The notes under the pieces were generated by a model. It saw only the letters and a program-made list of their open reading frames with translations. It was not told the origin of the DNA and searched no databases. A stretch of 5,926 bases of DNA, taken from the NCBI GenBank assembly GCA_023622465.1, contig JAMNZE010000001.1:1-5926 (forward strand), read 5' to 3'. Positions within the stretch are counted from its first letter, which is position 1. Each line of letters starts with the position of its first letter. Position numbers and translations under genes: made by a program. Below are positions 1-5,707 of the stretch, piece after piece. Origin of the DNA: UBA5500 sp023622465. GTDB lineage: Bacteria; Bacillota; UBA994; UBA5500.

Positions 1-168
1 TATTTTGCCGCCCTGCGCGGTGGCGATGTGGGGAGCGTGGCCCCCATAGCCGGCTCTTACCCCCTCTTTGCCTGCCTGCTGGCTGCCATCCTATTAGGGG
101 AAAAGCTGACCCCAGGACGGGTTTTTGGGACCGTTTTAGTCTTCTTGGGTATTCTACTTTTAAGCTAA
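1..168 (+). CDS. EamA/DMT-family membrane transporter, C-terminal fragment
   Basis: The frame is open from the first base and ends at TAA 166-168, giving the last 55 residues of a protein whose start lies outside the window. The fragment has the form of the last two membrane helices of the EamA (drug/metabolite transporter) family: a Ser-Val-Ala-Pro-Ile stretch (residues 12-16), a hydrophobic helix with Pro-Leu-Phe-Ala, the LGEKLTPGR turn (residues 32-40) that links the last two helices, and a final helix of mostly Gly, Val, Leu and Ile ending almost at the stop. In this family the LGE motif followed by a short polar turn and a Gly-containing helix is typical of the second repeat. The substrate cannot be told. 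The gene appears unrelated to the ywl genes that follow and is probably the end of a separate unit, but no terminator is visible after it. Confidence 0.8.
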   Translation, partial: YFAALRGGDVGSVAPIAGSYPLFACLLAAILLGEKLTPGRVFGTVLVFLGILLLS

Positions 169-176
169 TAAGCAAC

Positions 177-205
177 TTTTATTTGGCTAGAGCCAGTGGT
201 ACAAT
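177..205 (+). promoter_or_regulatory. Probable extended -10 promoter for ywlC
   Basis: TACAAT at 200-205 is preceded by TG at 197-198, which gives the extended -10 pattern TGnTACAAT. The matching -35 position with a 17-base spacer, TTTTAT at 177-182, is weak, as is common for extended -10 promoters. The expected transcript start lies near 212, about 33 bases before the start codon. This is inferred from sequence pattern only. Confidence 0.4.
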
Positions 206-244
206 AAGGAACAGTGGAAACACTAGAATTAGGAGTGCAAAAAT

Positions 245-1258
245 TTGACTGAACAGCAACAAATCGCCCTCGGGGCTAAATACTTAAGAGAAGGACGTTT
301 AGTGGCTTTTCCCACGGAAACGGTTTACGGGCTGGGGGCCAATGCTTTCGACGCAGCAGCTGTAAACCGTATCTTCTTAGCCAAGGGAAGACCGGCCGAT
401 AATCCGTTGATCGTACATATTGCCGATTATGCTACTCTGCCGCAAGTGGTAAGTCGAGTCACGCCTCCGGCTCAGCGTTTGATGGATACCTTCTGGCCGG
501 GGCCCCTGTCGATCATATTGCCCAAGAGCGAACAGATTCCCGCCATCGTCACGGCGGGCCTTAGCACAGTGGCCGTCCGTTGGCCCAACCACCCGGTGGC
601 CAGTGAGCTGATTCGGCAAGCCGGGGTGCCGGTGGCGGCACCTAGCGCCAATCGCTCGGGGCGCCCTAGTCCTACTCTAGCCCAGCATGTGGCAGAAGAC
701 CTGGGCAGCCAGGTGGACCTTATTATCGATGCCGGCTCGGCAGCCATTGGGCTGGAATCGACGGTGCTCGACATGAGTGGGGACGAGCCGGTTTTATTGC
801 GGCCGGGGGCCGTTACTGTTGAAGATTTAGAGCCCATAATTGGATCGGTCAAGATAGCCAGTGCCCGTCCAGCCCCCGACCAGCCGGTACGTTCGCCCGG
901 TTTGAAATATACCCACTATGCTCCCCGTGCTCCCCTGTACCTATATCTAGGTGAACCGGGGGCAGTGGTACAAGCCCAACTGACCCGTATGGCCGAGTTG
1001 GAGCAGGCGGGGAAGCGGGTTGGTATTTTAACCTATAGCGAATTTCTAGACCGATTCCCAGCGGGACAAGCCTTGGCTCTAGGCCCCTATGACCAGCCGG
1101 CGGATGCAGCCCAAAACTTGTATCGGTTGTTGCGAGGTTTTGATGAGCTGGGAGTAGATATCATTTTAGCCCATGGCTATCCTTCAGCGGCCGGGTTAGG
1201 TTTAGCCTTGCAGAATCGTTTGGTCAAGGCGGCCGGTTTTCGCCTGCTATGGGTGTAA
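245..1258 (+). CDS. ywlC: Threonylcarbamoyl-AMP synthase (Sua5/YwlC, two-domain type)
   Basis: This enzyme joins L-threonine, bicarbonate and ATP into L-threonylcarbamoyl-adenylate, the first step of N6-threonylcarbamoyladenosine (t6A37) synthesis in ANN-decoding tRNAs; it acts in the cytoplasm and passes its product to the TsaBDE proteins. The 337-residue protein has the family's YrdC domain at about residues 7-195. It includes the FPTETVYGLG motif (22-31), the KGRP...NPL segment (47-55) and a PSANRSGRPSPT segment typical of the ATP/threonine pocket. The linker with RSPGLKYTHYAP (216-227) is characteristic of Sua5, and a C-terminal Sua5 domain follows (about 230-337). The length is close to B. 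subtilis YwlC and much longer than single-domain TsaC. The start is TTG at 245, with AGGAG at 231-235 and a 9-base spacer. The gene ends 17 bases before the ywlE-like gene, so the two are probably co-transcribed. Nothing looks damaged. Confidence 0.95.
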   Translation: MTEQQQIALGAKYLREGRLVAFPTETVYGLGANAFDAAAVNRIFLAKGRPADNPLIVHIADYATLPQVVSRVTPPAQRLMDTFWPGPLSIILPKSEQIPAIVTAGLSTVAVRWPNHPVASELIRQAGVPVAAPSANRSGRPSPTLAQHVAEDLGSQVDLIIDAGSAAIGLESTVLDMSGDEPVLLRPGAVTVEDLEPIIGSVKIASARPAPDQPVRSPGLKYTHYAPRAPLYLYLGEPGAVVQAQLTRMAELEQAGKRVGILTYSEFLDRFPAGQALALGPYDQPADAAQNLYRLLRGFDELGVDIILAHGYPSAAGLGLALQNRLVKAAGFRLLWV

Positions 1259-1260
1259 AG

Positions 1261-1267
1261 AAGGAGG
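1261..1267 (+). promoter_or_regulatory. Ribosome binding site fixing the ywlE start at TTG 1276
   Basis: AAGGAGG lies just after the ywlC stop codon, with an 8-base gap to TTG 1276. It decides against the longer in-frame ATG at 1249, which overlaps the end of ywlC, has no such site and would add nine residues before the conserved N-terminal strand of the phosphatase family. Confidence 0.85.
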
Positions 1268-1275
1268 GTTGCAGT

Positions 1276-1965
1276 TTGAATATTCTTTTCGTCTGTACTG
1301 GCAATACCTGCCGTAGCAGCATGGCCCAGGCTTTGCTGGAGCACATGGTGGCTGAGCAAGGGCTAACCCAGATAACCGTCCAATCGGCGGGCATTGCTGC
1401 CGAGCCGGGGGCCAAGGCATCCCCCATGGCAGAACAAGCTTTACGGGAGCTGGGTATAGACCTAACCGGCCATCGGGCTCAGGGATTAAACCAGGAACTG
1501 GTGGATTGGGCCGACCTGATTCTGACCATGACCCGGCGCCATAAGGAGTTTGTGCTAGACACCTTTCCTAGTGCCCTGGAGAAAACCTATGTGCTAAAAG
1601 AATTCTTATTGGGCCCCGCCGATGAAGAACAGGAGCAGACTCTCCATGAGTTGTATGCGGCTATGGCAGCTAAGAAGGAGGCCTTTGCAGCGGAAGTGCG
1701 ACCTAATATCAGTGAACTGCAGGCGCGACGGGCCCAGCTGTTAGAGGAATTGGATGAGCTAGAGCAGCTGTTGGCTTATAGGCAAAGCCAATTATTAGAG
1801 CGGGTGCGGGATGAACGGGAAGCTATTACCCGTCTGGAGCGGGCTCGCGATGACATCGACGTGGTTGATCCCTTTGGACAACCGCTGGCGGTTTATCGGG
1901 CCAGCCGGGACGAACTAAGAGAAGCCCTTTCCCAATTACTGCAGAGGCTACAGAAGACAAATTAA
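1276..1965 (+). CDS. ywlE: Low-molecular-weight phosphatase, YwlE-like, with coiled-coil insertion
   Basis: The protein belongs to the low-molecular-weight protein tyrosine phosphatase fold and is probably a protein-arginine phosphatase. With the TTG 1276 start it has 229 residues, against about 150 for B. subtilis YwlE. Residues 3-15 form the strand and P-loop with the CX5R signature (Cys7 nucleophile, Cys12, Arg13). Thr11 is present, the residue linked in YwlE to phosphoarginine preference. The core continues through LTMTRRHKE and VLKEFLLG (106-113). The DPFG acid loop (Asp198, matching YwlE Asp118) and final helix (VYRASRDELREAL) follow. Between them, about residues 114-197 are a long charged Leu/Gln/Glu/Arg-rich helical segment absent from ordinary family members. 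YwlE normally reverses McsB arginine phosphorylation, but mcsB is not in this window, so substrate preference is inferred from Thr11 and gene order. The frame is intact across the insertion. Confidence 0.88.
   Translation: MNILFVCTGNTCRSSMAQALLEHMVAEQGLTQITVQSAGIAAEPGAKASPMAEQALRELGIDLTGHRAQGLNQELVDWADLILTMTRRHKEFVLDTFPSALEKTYVLKEFLLGPADEEQEQTLHELYAAMAAKKEAFAAEVRPNISELQARRAQLLEELDELEQLLAYRQSQLLERVRDEREAITRLERARDDIDVVDPFGQPLAVYRASRDELREALSQLLQRLQKTN
1615..1866 (+). other. Coiled-coil-like insertion within the ywlE-like gene
   Basis: This part encodes residues 114-197 of the phosphatase. In B. subtilis YwlE only about six residues separate the LKEY-V-T-G segment from the DPFG loop, so roughly 78 residues are extra. 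The segment is almost free of Pro and Gly (one Pro at 143), rich in Glu, Arg, Gln and Leu, and has hydrophobic residues at 3-4 spacing (for example 148, 155, 159, 162, 166, 173, 177, 184, 187). A Pro-Asn break near 143-144 splits it into a shorter and a longer helix, which would suit an antiparallel hairpin. The coiled-coil reading is by eye. Confidence 0.7.
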
Positions 1966-1981
1966 GGTGCGGTGGGCGCGC

Positions 1982-2011
1982 TTGTACATTGGAGAAATGG
2001 TATTATATAAT
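1982..2011 (+). promoter_or_regulatory. Sigma-A-type promoter for rpiB-ywlG-glyA
   Basis: TTGTAC at 1982-1987 and a perfect TATAAT at 2006-2011 are separated by 18 bases. The expected start of transcription is near 2018, leaving a leader of about 37 bases that ends in the rpiB ribosome binding site (AGGAG 2042-2046). The 89-base ywlE-rpiB gap contains no terminator, so read-through from ywlE may add to this promoter. Confidence 0.7.
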
Positions 2012-2054
2012 TAGTAAGGCAGACGCTGGAGAAAATTAGGCAGGAGATGAGGGC

Positions 2055-2507
2055 ATGAGAGTCGCGTTAGCCAGCGATCATGGTGGCTATTTATTAAAAG
2101 AAGAGTTAAAGGCGGCTTTGACCGAGTGGGGCTATTCCATAGTAGATGTGGGCTGTGATTCAAGCGCATCGGTGGACTATGTGGATTATGCCGAAAAAGC
2201 AGTAGAGGCAGTGCTGAACGGGGATTGTGAGCGAGCCATCTTAATTTGTGGGACAGGCATTGGCATGTCCATAGCGGCGAACAAGTACCCCGGTATTCGG
2301 GCTGCCCTTTGTCATGACCAATTTTCCGCCCAAGCCACCCGCGAGCACAACGATAGCAACGTGCTGTGCCTCGGTGCTCGAGTGATCGGGTTTGGTCTGG
2401 CCCAGTCGATCGTGAAGGTCTGGCTAAATACCGAGTTTGTCGGGGGGCGTCACCAACGACGCATCGATAAAATCACATCTATCGAGAAAAGGTTTTGTCG
2501 ACAATGA
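2055..2507 (+). CDS. rpiB: Ribose-5-phosphate isomerase B
   Basis: RpiB interconverts ribose-5-phosphate and ribulose-5-phosphate in the non-oxidative pentose phosphate pathway and so supplies the precursor of PRPP. The 150-residue length is typical of the RpiB/LacAB family. Visible motifs are ASDHGG (6-11, with Asp8 and His9 at the phosphate/sugar site), CGTGIGMSIAANK (65-77, with Cys65 as the expected catalytic base), RAALCHD (82-88) and HNDSNVL (98-104, with His98 in the place of the ring-opening His of E. coli RpiB). The catalytic Cys points to RpiB rather than to the LacA/LacB subunits. ATG 2055 follows AGGAG at 2042-2046 with an 8-base gap. Its TGA stop overlaps the next start in an ATGA arrangement, indicating translational coupling with ywlG. 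All key residues are present. Confidence 0.95.
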   Translation: MRVALASDHGGYLLKEELKAALTEWGYSIVDVGCDSSASVDYVDYAEKAVEAVLNGDCERAILICGTGIGMSIAANKYPGIRAALCHDQFSAQATREHNDSNVLCLGARVIGFGLAQSIVKVWLNTEFVGGRHQRRIDKITSIEKRFCRQ

Positions 2508-3076
2508 ATATGGAGCGATTGACCCAAGAAATGGCCAATTTACTCGCCGAGTTTTTGCCCCAGGCTAAATTGCGACCAGGCCAGATTTTAGTTGTCGGTT
2601 GCAGTACTAGCGAGATTTTAGGCCATCGTATTGGTAAAGGATCTAGTGTAGATGTGGCTAAGGCTATCTTTCCGCCTCTGGAGCAGGCGGCTAGGCAAGA
2701 AGGTATCTATTTGGCCATTCAATGCTGTGAACACTTAAACCGCGCCTTAGTTATGACGCGGGAATGCTTGGAACGGTATAACCTGGAGGAAGTGAGCGCC
2801 ATTCCCCAACCCGATGCCGGCGGTTCCTTGGCAGCCGTTGCCTACTCTAGTCTTCCCGACCCGGTGCTGGCGGAGAGAGTACAGGGGCATGCCGCCCTCG
2901 ATATCGGTGATACCTTTGTGGGAATGCACCTGCGTCCCGTGGCTGTTCCGGTGCGTCTAAGTGTTAAGGCCCTTGGTCAGGCCCATCTGACCGCAGCCCG
3001 CACCCGCCCTAAACTCATCGGCGGCGAAAGGGCAGTCTATAAACAAAGAGAAGGAGTGTTGAAAACATGTCGCTAA
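2504..3076 (+). CDS. ywlG: UPF0340 family protein YwlG, function unknown
   Basis: This is a member of the conserved UPF0340/YwlG family (TIGR01440-type); no biochemical role is established to my knowledge. From ATG 2504 it has 190 residues, slightly longer than B. subtilis YwlG (about 180), with the extra residues at the C-terminus. Conserved landmarks are GCSTSEILG near residues 32-40, QCCEHLNRAL (Cys74-Cys75-Glu76-His77), a GGSLA segment, DIGDTFVGMHL, VAVPVR and a C-terminal ARTRPKLIGG stretch. There is no signal peptide or membrane segment, so it is probably cytoplasmic. ATG 2504 overlaps the rpiB stop by four bases (ATGA), with AAGG at 2489-2492 as a weak ribosome binding site. An in-frame TTG at 2495 lies only two bases from that site and is less likely; ATG 2510 is also possible. 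The 3' end overlaps glyA by 10 bases. The paired Cys and conserved Glu-His could be a catalytic or metal site, which is inference. Confidence 0.88.
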   Translation: MNMERLTQEMANLLAEFLPQAKLRPGQILVVGCSTSEILGHRIGKGSSVDVAKAIFPPLEQAARQEGIYLAIQCCEHLNRALVMTRECLERYNLEEVSAIPQPDAGGSLAAVAYSSLPDPVLAERVQGHAALDIGDTFVGMHLRPVAVPVRLSVKALGQAHLTAARTRPKLIGGERAVYKQREGVLKTCR

Positions 3077-4299
3077 AACTGGTCGATCCTGAAATCCACC
3101 AAGTGCTGGAAAGGGAACTAACTCGCCAGCAGGGTAACCTGGAACTGATTGCCTCGGAAAACTTTGTTAGCAAGGCAGTCTTAGAAGCGATGGGCTCCGT
3201 GCTCACCAACAAATATGCAGAAGGTTATCCTGGCCGTCGCTACTATGGTGGTTGCGAAGAGGTGGACGTGGCAGAGAATTTGGCTCGCGAGCGGGCTTGC
3301 GCCATCTATGGTGCTGATCATGCTAACGTTCAGCCCCACGCTGGTTCTATGGCCAACATGGCCGTATATTTCACCTCTCTTAACCCTGGTGATACCATCC
3401 TGGGTATGAACCTGTCCATGGGTGGTCACTTGACCCACGGCAGCCCGGTTAACTTCTCGGGTATTCTCTATAACATAGTTCCTTATGGTGTTGATAAAGA
3501 CACCGGTCTTATCAACTACGACGAAGTTCGTGAATTAGCCGAAAAACATAAACCAAAACTAATCGTGGCCGGTGCCAGCGCTTATCCACGCGCTATCGAT
3601 TTTGCTAAGTTCCAAGAAATTGCCGAGTCGGTCGGTGCCCTGCTGATGGTAGACATGGCCCATATCGCCGGTTTAGTAGCAGCTGGCCTGCATCAAAACC
3701 CGGTACCCTACGCCGATTTCGTGACCACAACCACCCACAAGACTCTCCGTGGTCCTCGCGGTGGTATGATCCTCTGCAAGTCCAAGTGGGCTAAAGCCAT
3801 CGATAAGGCCGTATTCCCGGGTATGCAAGGCGGCCCACTCATGCATATCATTGCTGCTAAGGCTGTGGCTTTCAAGGAAGCCATGACTGATGAGTTCAAG
3901 GCTTACCAGCAGCAGGTTGTGAAGAATGCTAAGGCCCTAGGCGAAGGCTTGCTAGAGCGGGGCTTTGACCTGGTATCGGGCGGCACCGACACCCACCTAC
4001 TACTGGTTGACTTGCGCAGCAAGAACCTGACCGGTAGGAAGGCCGAGGCCGTGCTCGACGAAGTTAAGATCACCGTCAATAAGAATACCGTACCTTTCGA
4101 TCCAGAAAGCCCGTTTGTAACCAGCGGTATCCGTATTGGTACGCCGGCTATGACCTCCCGTGGTCTCAAGGAAGACGATATGCGCACTGTTGCTACCCTC
4201 ATCGCCGACGCTCTCGAGAACCCAGACAACGAGACCGTCTTGGCCAAGGTGCGCAAGGGCGTGGCCGAACTTTGCGAGGCCTATCCGCTATATAAGTAG
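3067..4299 (+). CDS. glyA: Serine hydroxymethyltransferase
   Basis: GlyA is the PLP-dependent enzyme that converts serine and tetrahydrofolate into glycine and 5,10-methylene-tetrahydrofolate, the main source of glycine and one-carbon units in the cytoplasm. The 410-residue length fits bacterial SHMTs. Seen motifs are LELIASENF (25-33), the YAEGYPGRRYYGG segment, VDMAHIAG (Asp196 to contact the PLP ring nitrogen, His199) and TTTTHKTLRGPRGG (220-233), with Lys225 as the Schiff-base lysine. ATG 3067 follows AAGGAG at 3051-3056 with a 10-base gap and lies inside the end of ywlG (10-base overlap). Codon choice differs from the neighbouring genes: reading through the frame, every glycine codon is GGT or GGC and none is GGG or GGA, while ywlC uses GGG often. 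This suggests selection for high expression. A terminator follows 14 bases after the stop. Confidence 0.98.
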   Translation: MSLKLVDPEIHQVLERELTRQQGNLELIASENFVSKAVLEAMGSVLTNKYAEGYPGRRYYGGCEEVDVAENLARERACAIYGADHANVQPHAGSMANMAVYFTSLNPGDTILGMNLSMGGHLTHGSPVNFSGILYNIVPYGVDKDTGLINYDEVRELAEKHKPKLIVAGASAYPRAIDFAKFQEIAESVGALLMVDMAHIAGLVAAGLHQNPVPYADFVTTTTHKTLRGPRGGMILCKSKWAKAIDKAVFPGMQGGPLMHIIAAKAVAFKEAMTDEFKAYQQQVVKNAKALGEGLLERGFDLVSGGTDTHLLLVDLRSKNLTGRKAEAVLDEVKITVNKNTVPFDPESPFVTSGIRIGTPAMTSRGLKEDDMRTVATLIADALENPDNETVLAKVRKGVAELCEAYPLYK

Positions 4300-4313
4300 T
4301 TTTTAGCTAATGG

Positions 4314-4348
4314 GCGCATGCCGTTCTAGGGCGGCATGCGCTTTTGTT
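4314..4348 (+). terminator. Rho-independent terminator between glyA and upp
   Basis: GCGCATGCCG (4314-4323) pairs perfectly with CGGCATGCGC (4332-4341), with an 8-base loop, and TTTTGTT follows directly (4342-4348). It begins 14 bases after the glyA stop and ends 29 bases before the upp start. It could end the rpiB-ywlG-glyA transcript or, with partial read-through, reduce expression of upp. Confidence 0.9.
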
Positions 4349-4377
4349 AAGTCTTTCACTTTGAAGGGGGTACCACT

Positions 4378-5007
4378 ATGGCTAAAGTTCACATTCTAGA
4401 CCACCCGCTAATTCAGCATAAATTGACCTTTATTCGTGACAAACATACCGGTTCTAAGGAATTCAGAGAATTGGTGGAAGAGCTGTCCATGCTTATGGCT
4501 TATGAAGTAACCCGTTCTTTACCCTTGGAAGATTACGAGGTGGAAACACCGATTACTAAGACGAAAGCGCGGGTAATAGCAGGCAAGAAGCTGGGCATCA
4601 TCCCCATACTGCGAGCCGGTTTGGGTATGGTCAATGGCATGTTGCGCCTGGTGCCGGCAGCTAAGGTGGGCCATATCGGACTATATCGTGATCCGAATAC
4701 GCTACAGCCGGTGGAGTATTATGCCAAACTGCCCTCTGATATCGCCGAGCGGGATCTGATAGTGGTAGACCCCATGTTGGCCACCGGCGGTAGTGCAGTG
4801 GCAGCCATCGATTACTTAAAAGCCCAAGGAGCAACCAGCATCAGTTTTGTGTGTCTAATAGCTGCCCCGGAGGGTGTGGAAAAATTCCATGCGGCCCATC
4901 CCGACGTGGATATTTATACTGCCTCCTTGGATGAGTGCTTAAACGAGCACGCCTACATTGTTCCTGGTTTAGGTGACGCGGGAGACCGGCTTTTTGGCAC
5001 CAAGTAG
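4378..5007 (+). CDS. upp: Uracil phosphoribosyltransferase
   Basis: Upp salvages uracil by transferring ribose-5-phosphate from PRPP to give UMP and pyrophosphate in the cytoplasm. The protein has 209 residues, the same as the B. subtilis enzyme. Visible family features are the N-terminal HPLIQHKLTFIRD, a central IPILRAGLGMVNGML, the PRPP-binding loop VDPMLATGGSA (Asp131, Thr136, Gly137, Gly138) and the C-terminal uracil-binding YIVPGLGDAGDRLFG. The start is ATG 4378, preceded by AAGGGGG at 4364-4370 with a 7-base gap. It lies just after the glyA terminator and no promoter fits between the terminator and the start, so how it is transcribed is unclear. The dCMP deaminase gene starts 8 bases after its stop, so the two form a pyrimidine salvage pair. 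Confidence 0.97.
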   Translation: MAKVHILDHPLIQHKLTFIRDKHTGSKEFRELVEELSMLMAYEVTRSLPLEDYEVETPITKTKARVIAGKKLGIIPILRAGLGMVNGMLRLVPAAKVGHIGLYRDPNTLQPVEYYAKLPSDIAERDLIVVDPMLATGGSAVAAIDYLKAQGATSISFVCLIAAPEGVEKFHAAHPDVDIYTASLDECLNEHAYIVPGLGDAGDRLFGTK

Positions 5008-5015
5008 GTGGCACC

Positions 5016-5477
5016 ATGCGGGTTAGTTGGGACGATTATTTTATGGAGATTACCCGGGTGGTGGCTACCCGCTCCACCTGTTTGCGACGCCAGGTGGGGG
5101 CCATTCTAGTTAAAGACCGCCATATTATCGCCACCGGGTATAACGGAGCACCGCGGGGATTGGCCCATTGCGCCGAGGTGGGGTGTCTACGGATGCAGCA
5201 GGGAGTTGCTTCCGGTGAGCGCCATGAATTATGTCGGGCTCTGCATGCGGAGCAGAATGCTATCATCCAGGCTGCCGTGTCTGGCGTGTCTATCAAAGGC
5301 GCCACCCTGTATGTGAATGTGTTTCCCTGTTCCCTGTGCGCTAAGATGCTGATCAACAGCCGTATTGAGCGGGTGGTTTATCAAGCCGATTACCCGGACC
5401 AATTATCCCATGCATTGCTACAAGAGGCCGGAATTGAGCTAGTACAGCACAAACCGACCAGCGATGGGTGTAACTAG
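5016..5477 (+). CDS. comEB: Deoxycytidylate (dCMP) deaminase, ComEB type
   Basis: The enzyme deaminates dCMP to dUMP, the substrate of thymidylate synthase, and belongs to the zinc-dependent cytidine/deoxycytidylate deaminase family. The 153 residues include SWDDYFMEI (4-12), RSTCLRRQVGA (19-29), GYNGAPRG (41-48), HC....GC (51-57), GERHELCR (67-74), the catalytic HAEQN (77-81, His77 as zinc ligand and Glu79 as proton shuttle) and PCSLC (104-108, Cys105 and Cys108 as zinc ligands). The extra Cys/His residues before the HAE motif match the ComEB/dCMP deaminase group rather than cytidine or tRNA adenosine deaminases. ATG 5016 begins 8 bases after upp. AGGTGG at 5006-5011 is a weak, close ribosome binding site, so translation may depend on coupling to upp. 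A later in-frame ATG at 5043 would remove the conserved SWDDYF segment. The name comEB follows the B. subtilis homologue and does not imply a proven competence role. Confidence 0.94.
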   Translation: MRVSWDDYFMEITRVVATRSTCLRRQVGAILVKDRHIIATGYNGAPRGLAHCAEVGCLRMQQGVASGERHELCRALHAEQNAIIQAAVSGVSIKGATLYVNVFPCSLCAKMLINSRIERVVYQADYPDQLSHALLQEAGIELVQHKPTSDGCN

Positions 5478-5534
5478 CCATCGGGGCATAGGTATTTATT
5501 AGGAGTGCTAAGACATAACGCTATGCGTATGTTC

Positions 5535-5576
5535 AAGGGTCTGGTAACCGCGGTGTTTACTGCCGGGTAGACCTTT
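5535..5576 (+). other. Stem-loop with 8-bp basal stem
   Basis: AAGGGTCT (5535-5542) pairs with AGACCTTT (5569-5576), including one G-T pair. Inside, GCGGT (5550-5554) can pair with ACTGC (5559-5563), again with one G-T pair, over a four-base loop. It is not followed by a T-run, so it does not look like a terminator. Confidence 0.5.
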
Positions 5577-5598
5577 AAGGGCGCGAGGGGGTCACGTA

Positions 5599-5623
5599 AG
5601 CACTAGTTGCGCCAACTAGTGCT
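5599..5623 (+). repeat. Perfect 11-bp inverted repeat with 3-base loop
   Basis: AGCACTAGTTG (5599-5609) and CAACTAGTGCT (5613-5623) are exact reverse complements around CGC. No T-run follows (the next bases are CTAGCCGAG), so it is not a standard terminator. It may be part of a structured RNA, an RNA-processing or stability element, or a protein-binding site. Confidence 0.8.
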
Positions 5624-5649
5624 CTAGCCGAGTCCCTAGACTTCAATTG

Positions 5650-5707
5650 CCAACAGTGAGAGAGCTCATGCGGGCCATATTGGAGTTTGTACCCTGCCCT
5701 CTGTTGG
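5650..5707 (+). other. Possible three-way junction RNA structure
   Basis: CCAACAG (5650-5656) is complementary to CTGTTGG (5701-5707). Directly inside are TGAG/CTCA (5657-5660 with 5665-5668, loop AGAG) and GCGGG (5670-5674) against CCC-T-GC (5692-5697, one bulged T). Together they can form a closed junction with two arms. The pairing was found by eye and its significance is untested. Confidence 0.4.

Noticed and set aside
472..852. 126-codon minus-strand reading frame inside ywlC
   Set aside because: It lies wholly within a clearly coding + strand gene, has no family resemblance, and is a shadow of ywlC codon bias. The same holds for the minus-strand frames inside glyA and comEB.
1249..1275. 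Longer start for the ywlE-like gene at ATG 1249
   Set aside because: It overlaps the ywlC stop and adds nine residues not seen in the family, while AAGGAGG at 1261-1267 is correctly placed for TTG 1276.
2018..2054. A riboswitch before rpiB (for example ZTP, because glyA lies in the unit)
   Set aside because: The predicted leader is only about 37 bases and contains no conserved aptamer motifs or terminator hairpin.
2495..2503. TTG 2495 as the start of ywlG
   Set aside because: The AAGG site is only two bases away, whereas ATG 2504 has workable spacing and forms the common ATGA overlap with rpiB.
5535..5554. Resemblance to a T-box antiterminator sequence (AGGGT...GGTAACCGCGG)
   Set aside because: The match to the T-box core is broken by extra bases, there is too little upstream sequence for a specifier stem, no matching terminator follows, and neither neighbour is an aminoacyl-tRNA synthetase or amino-acid gene.
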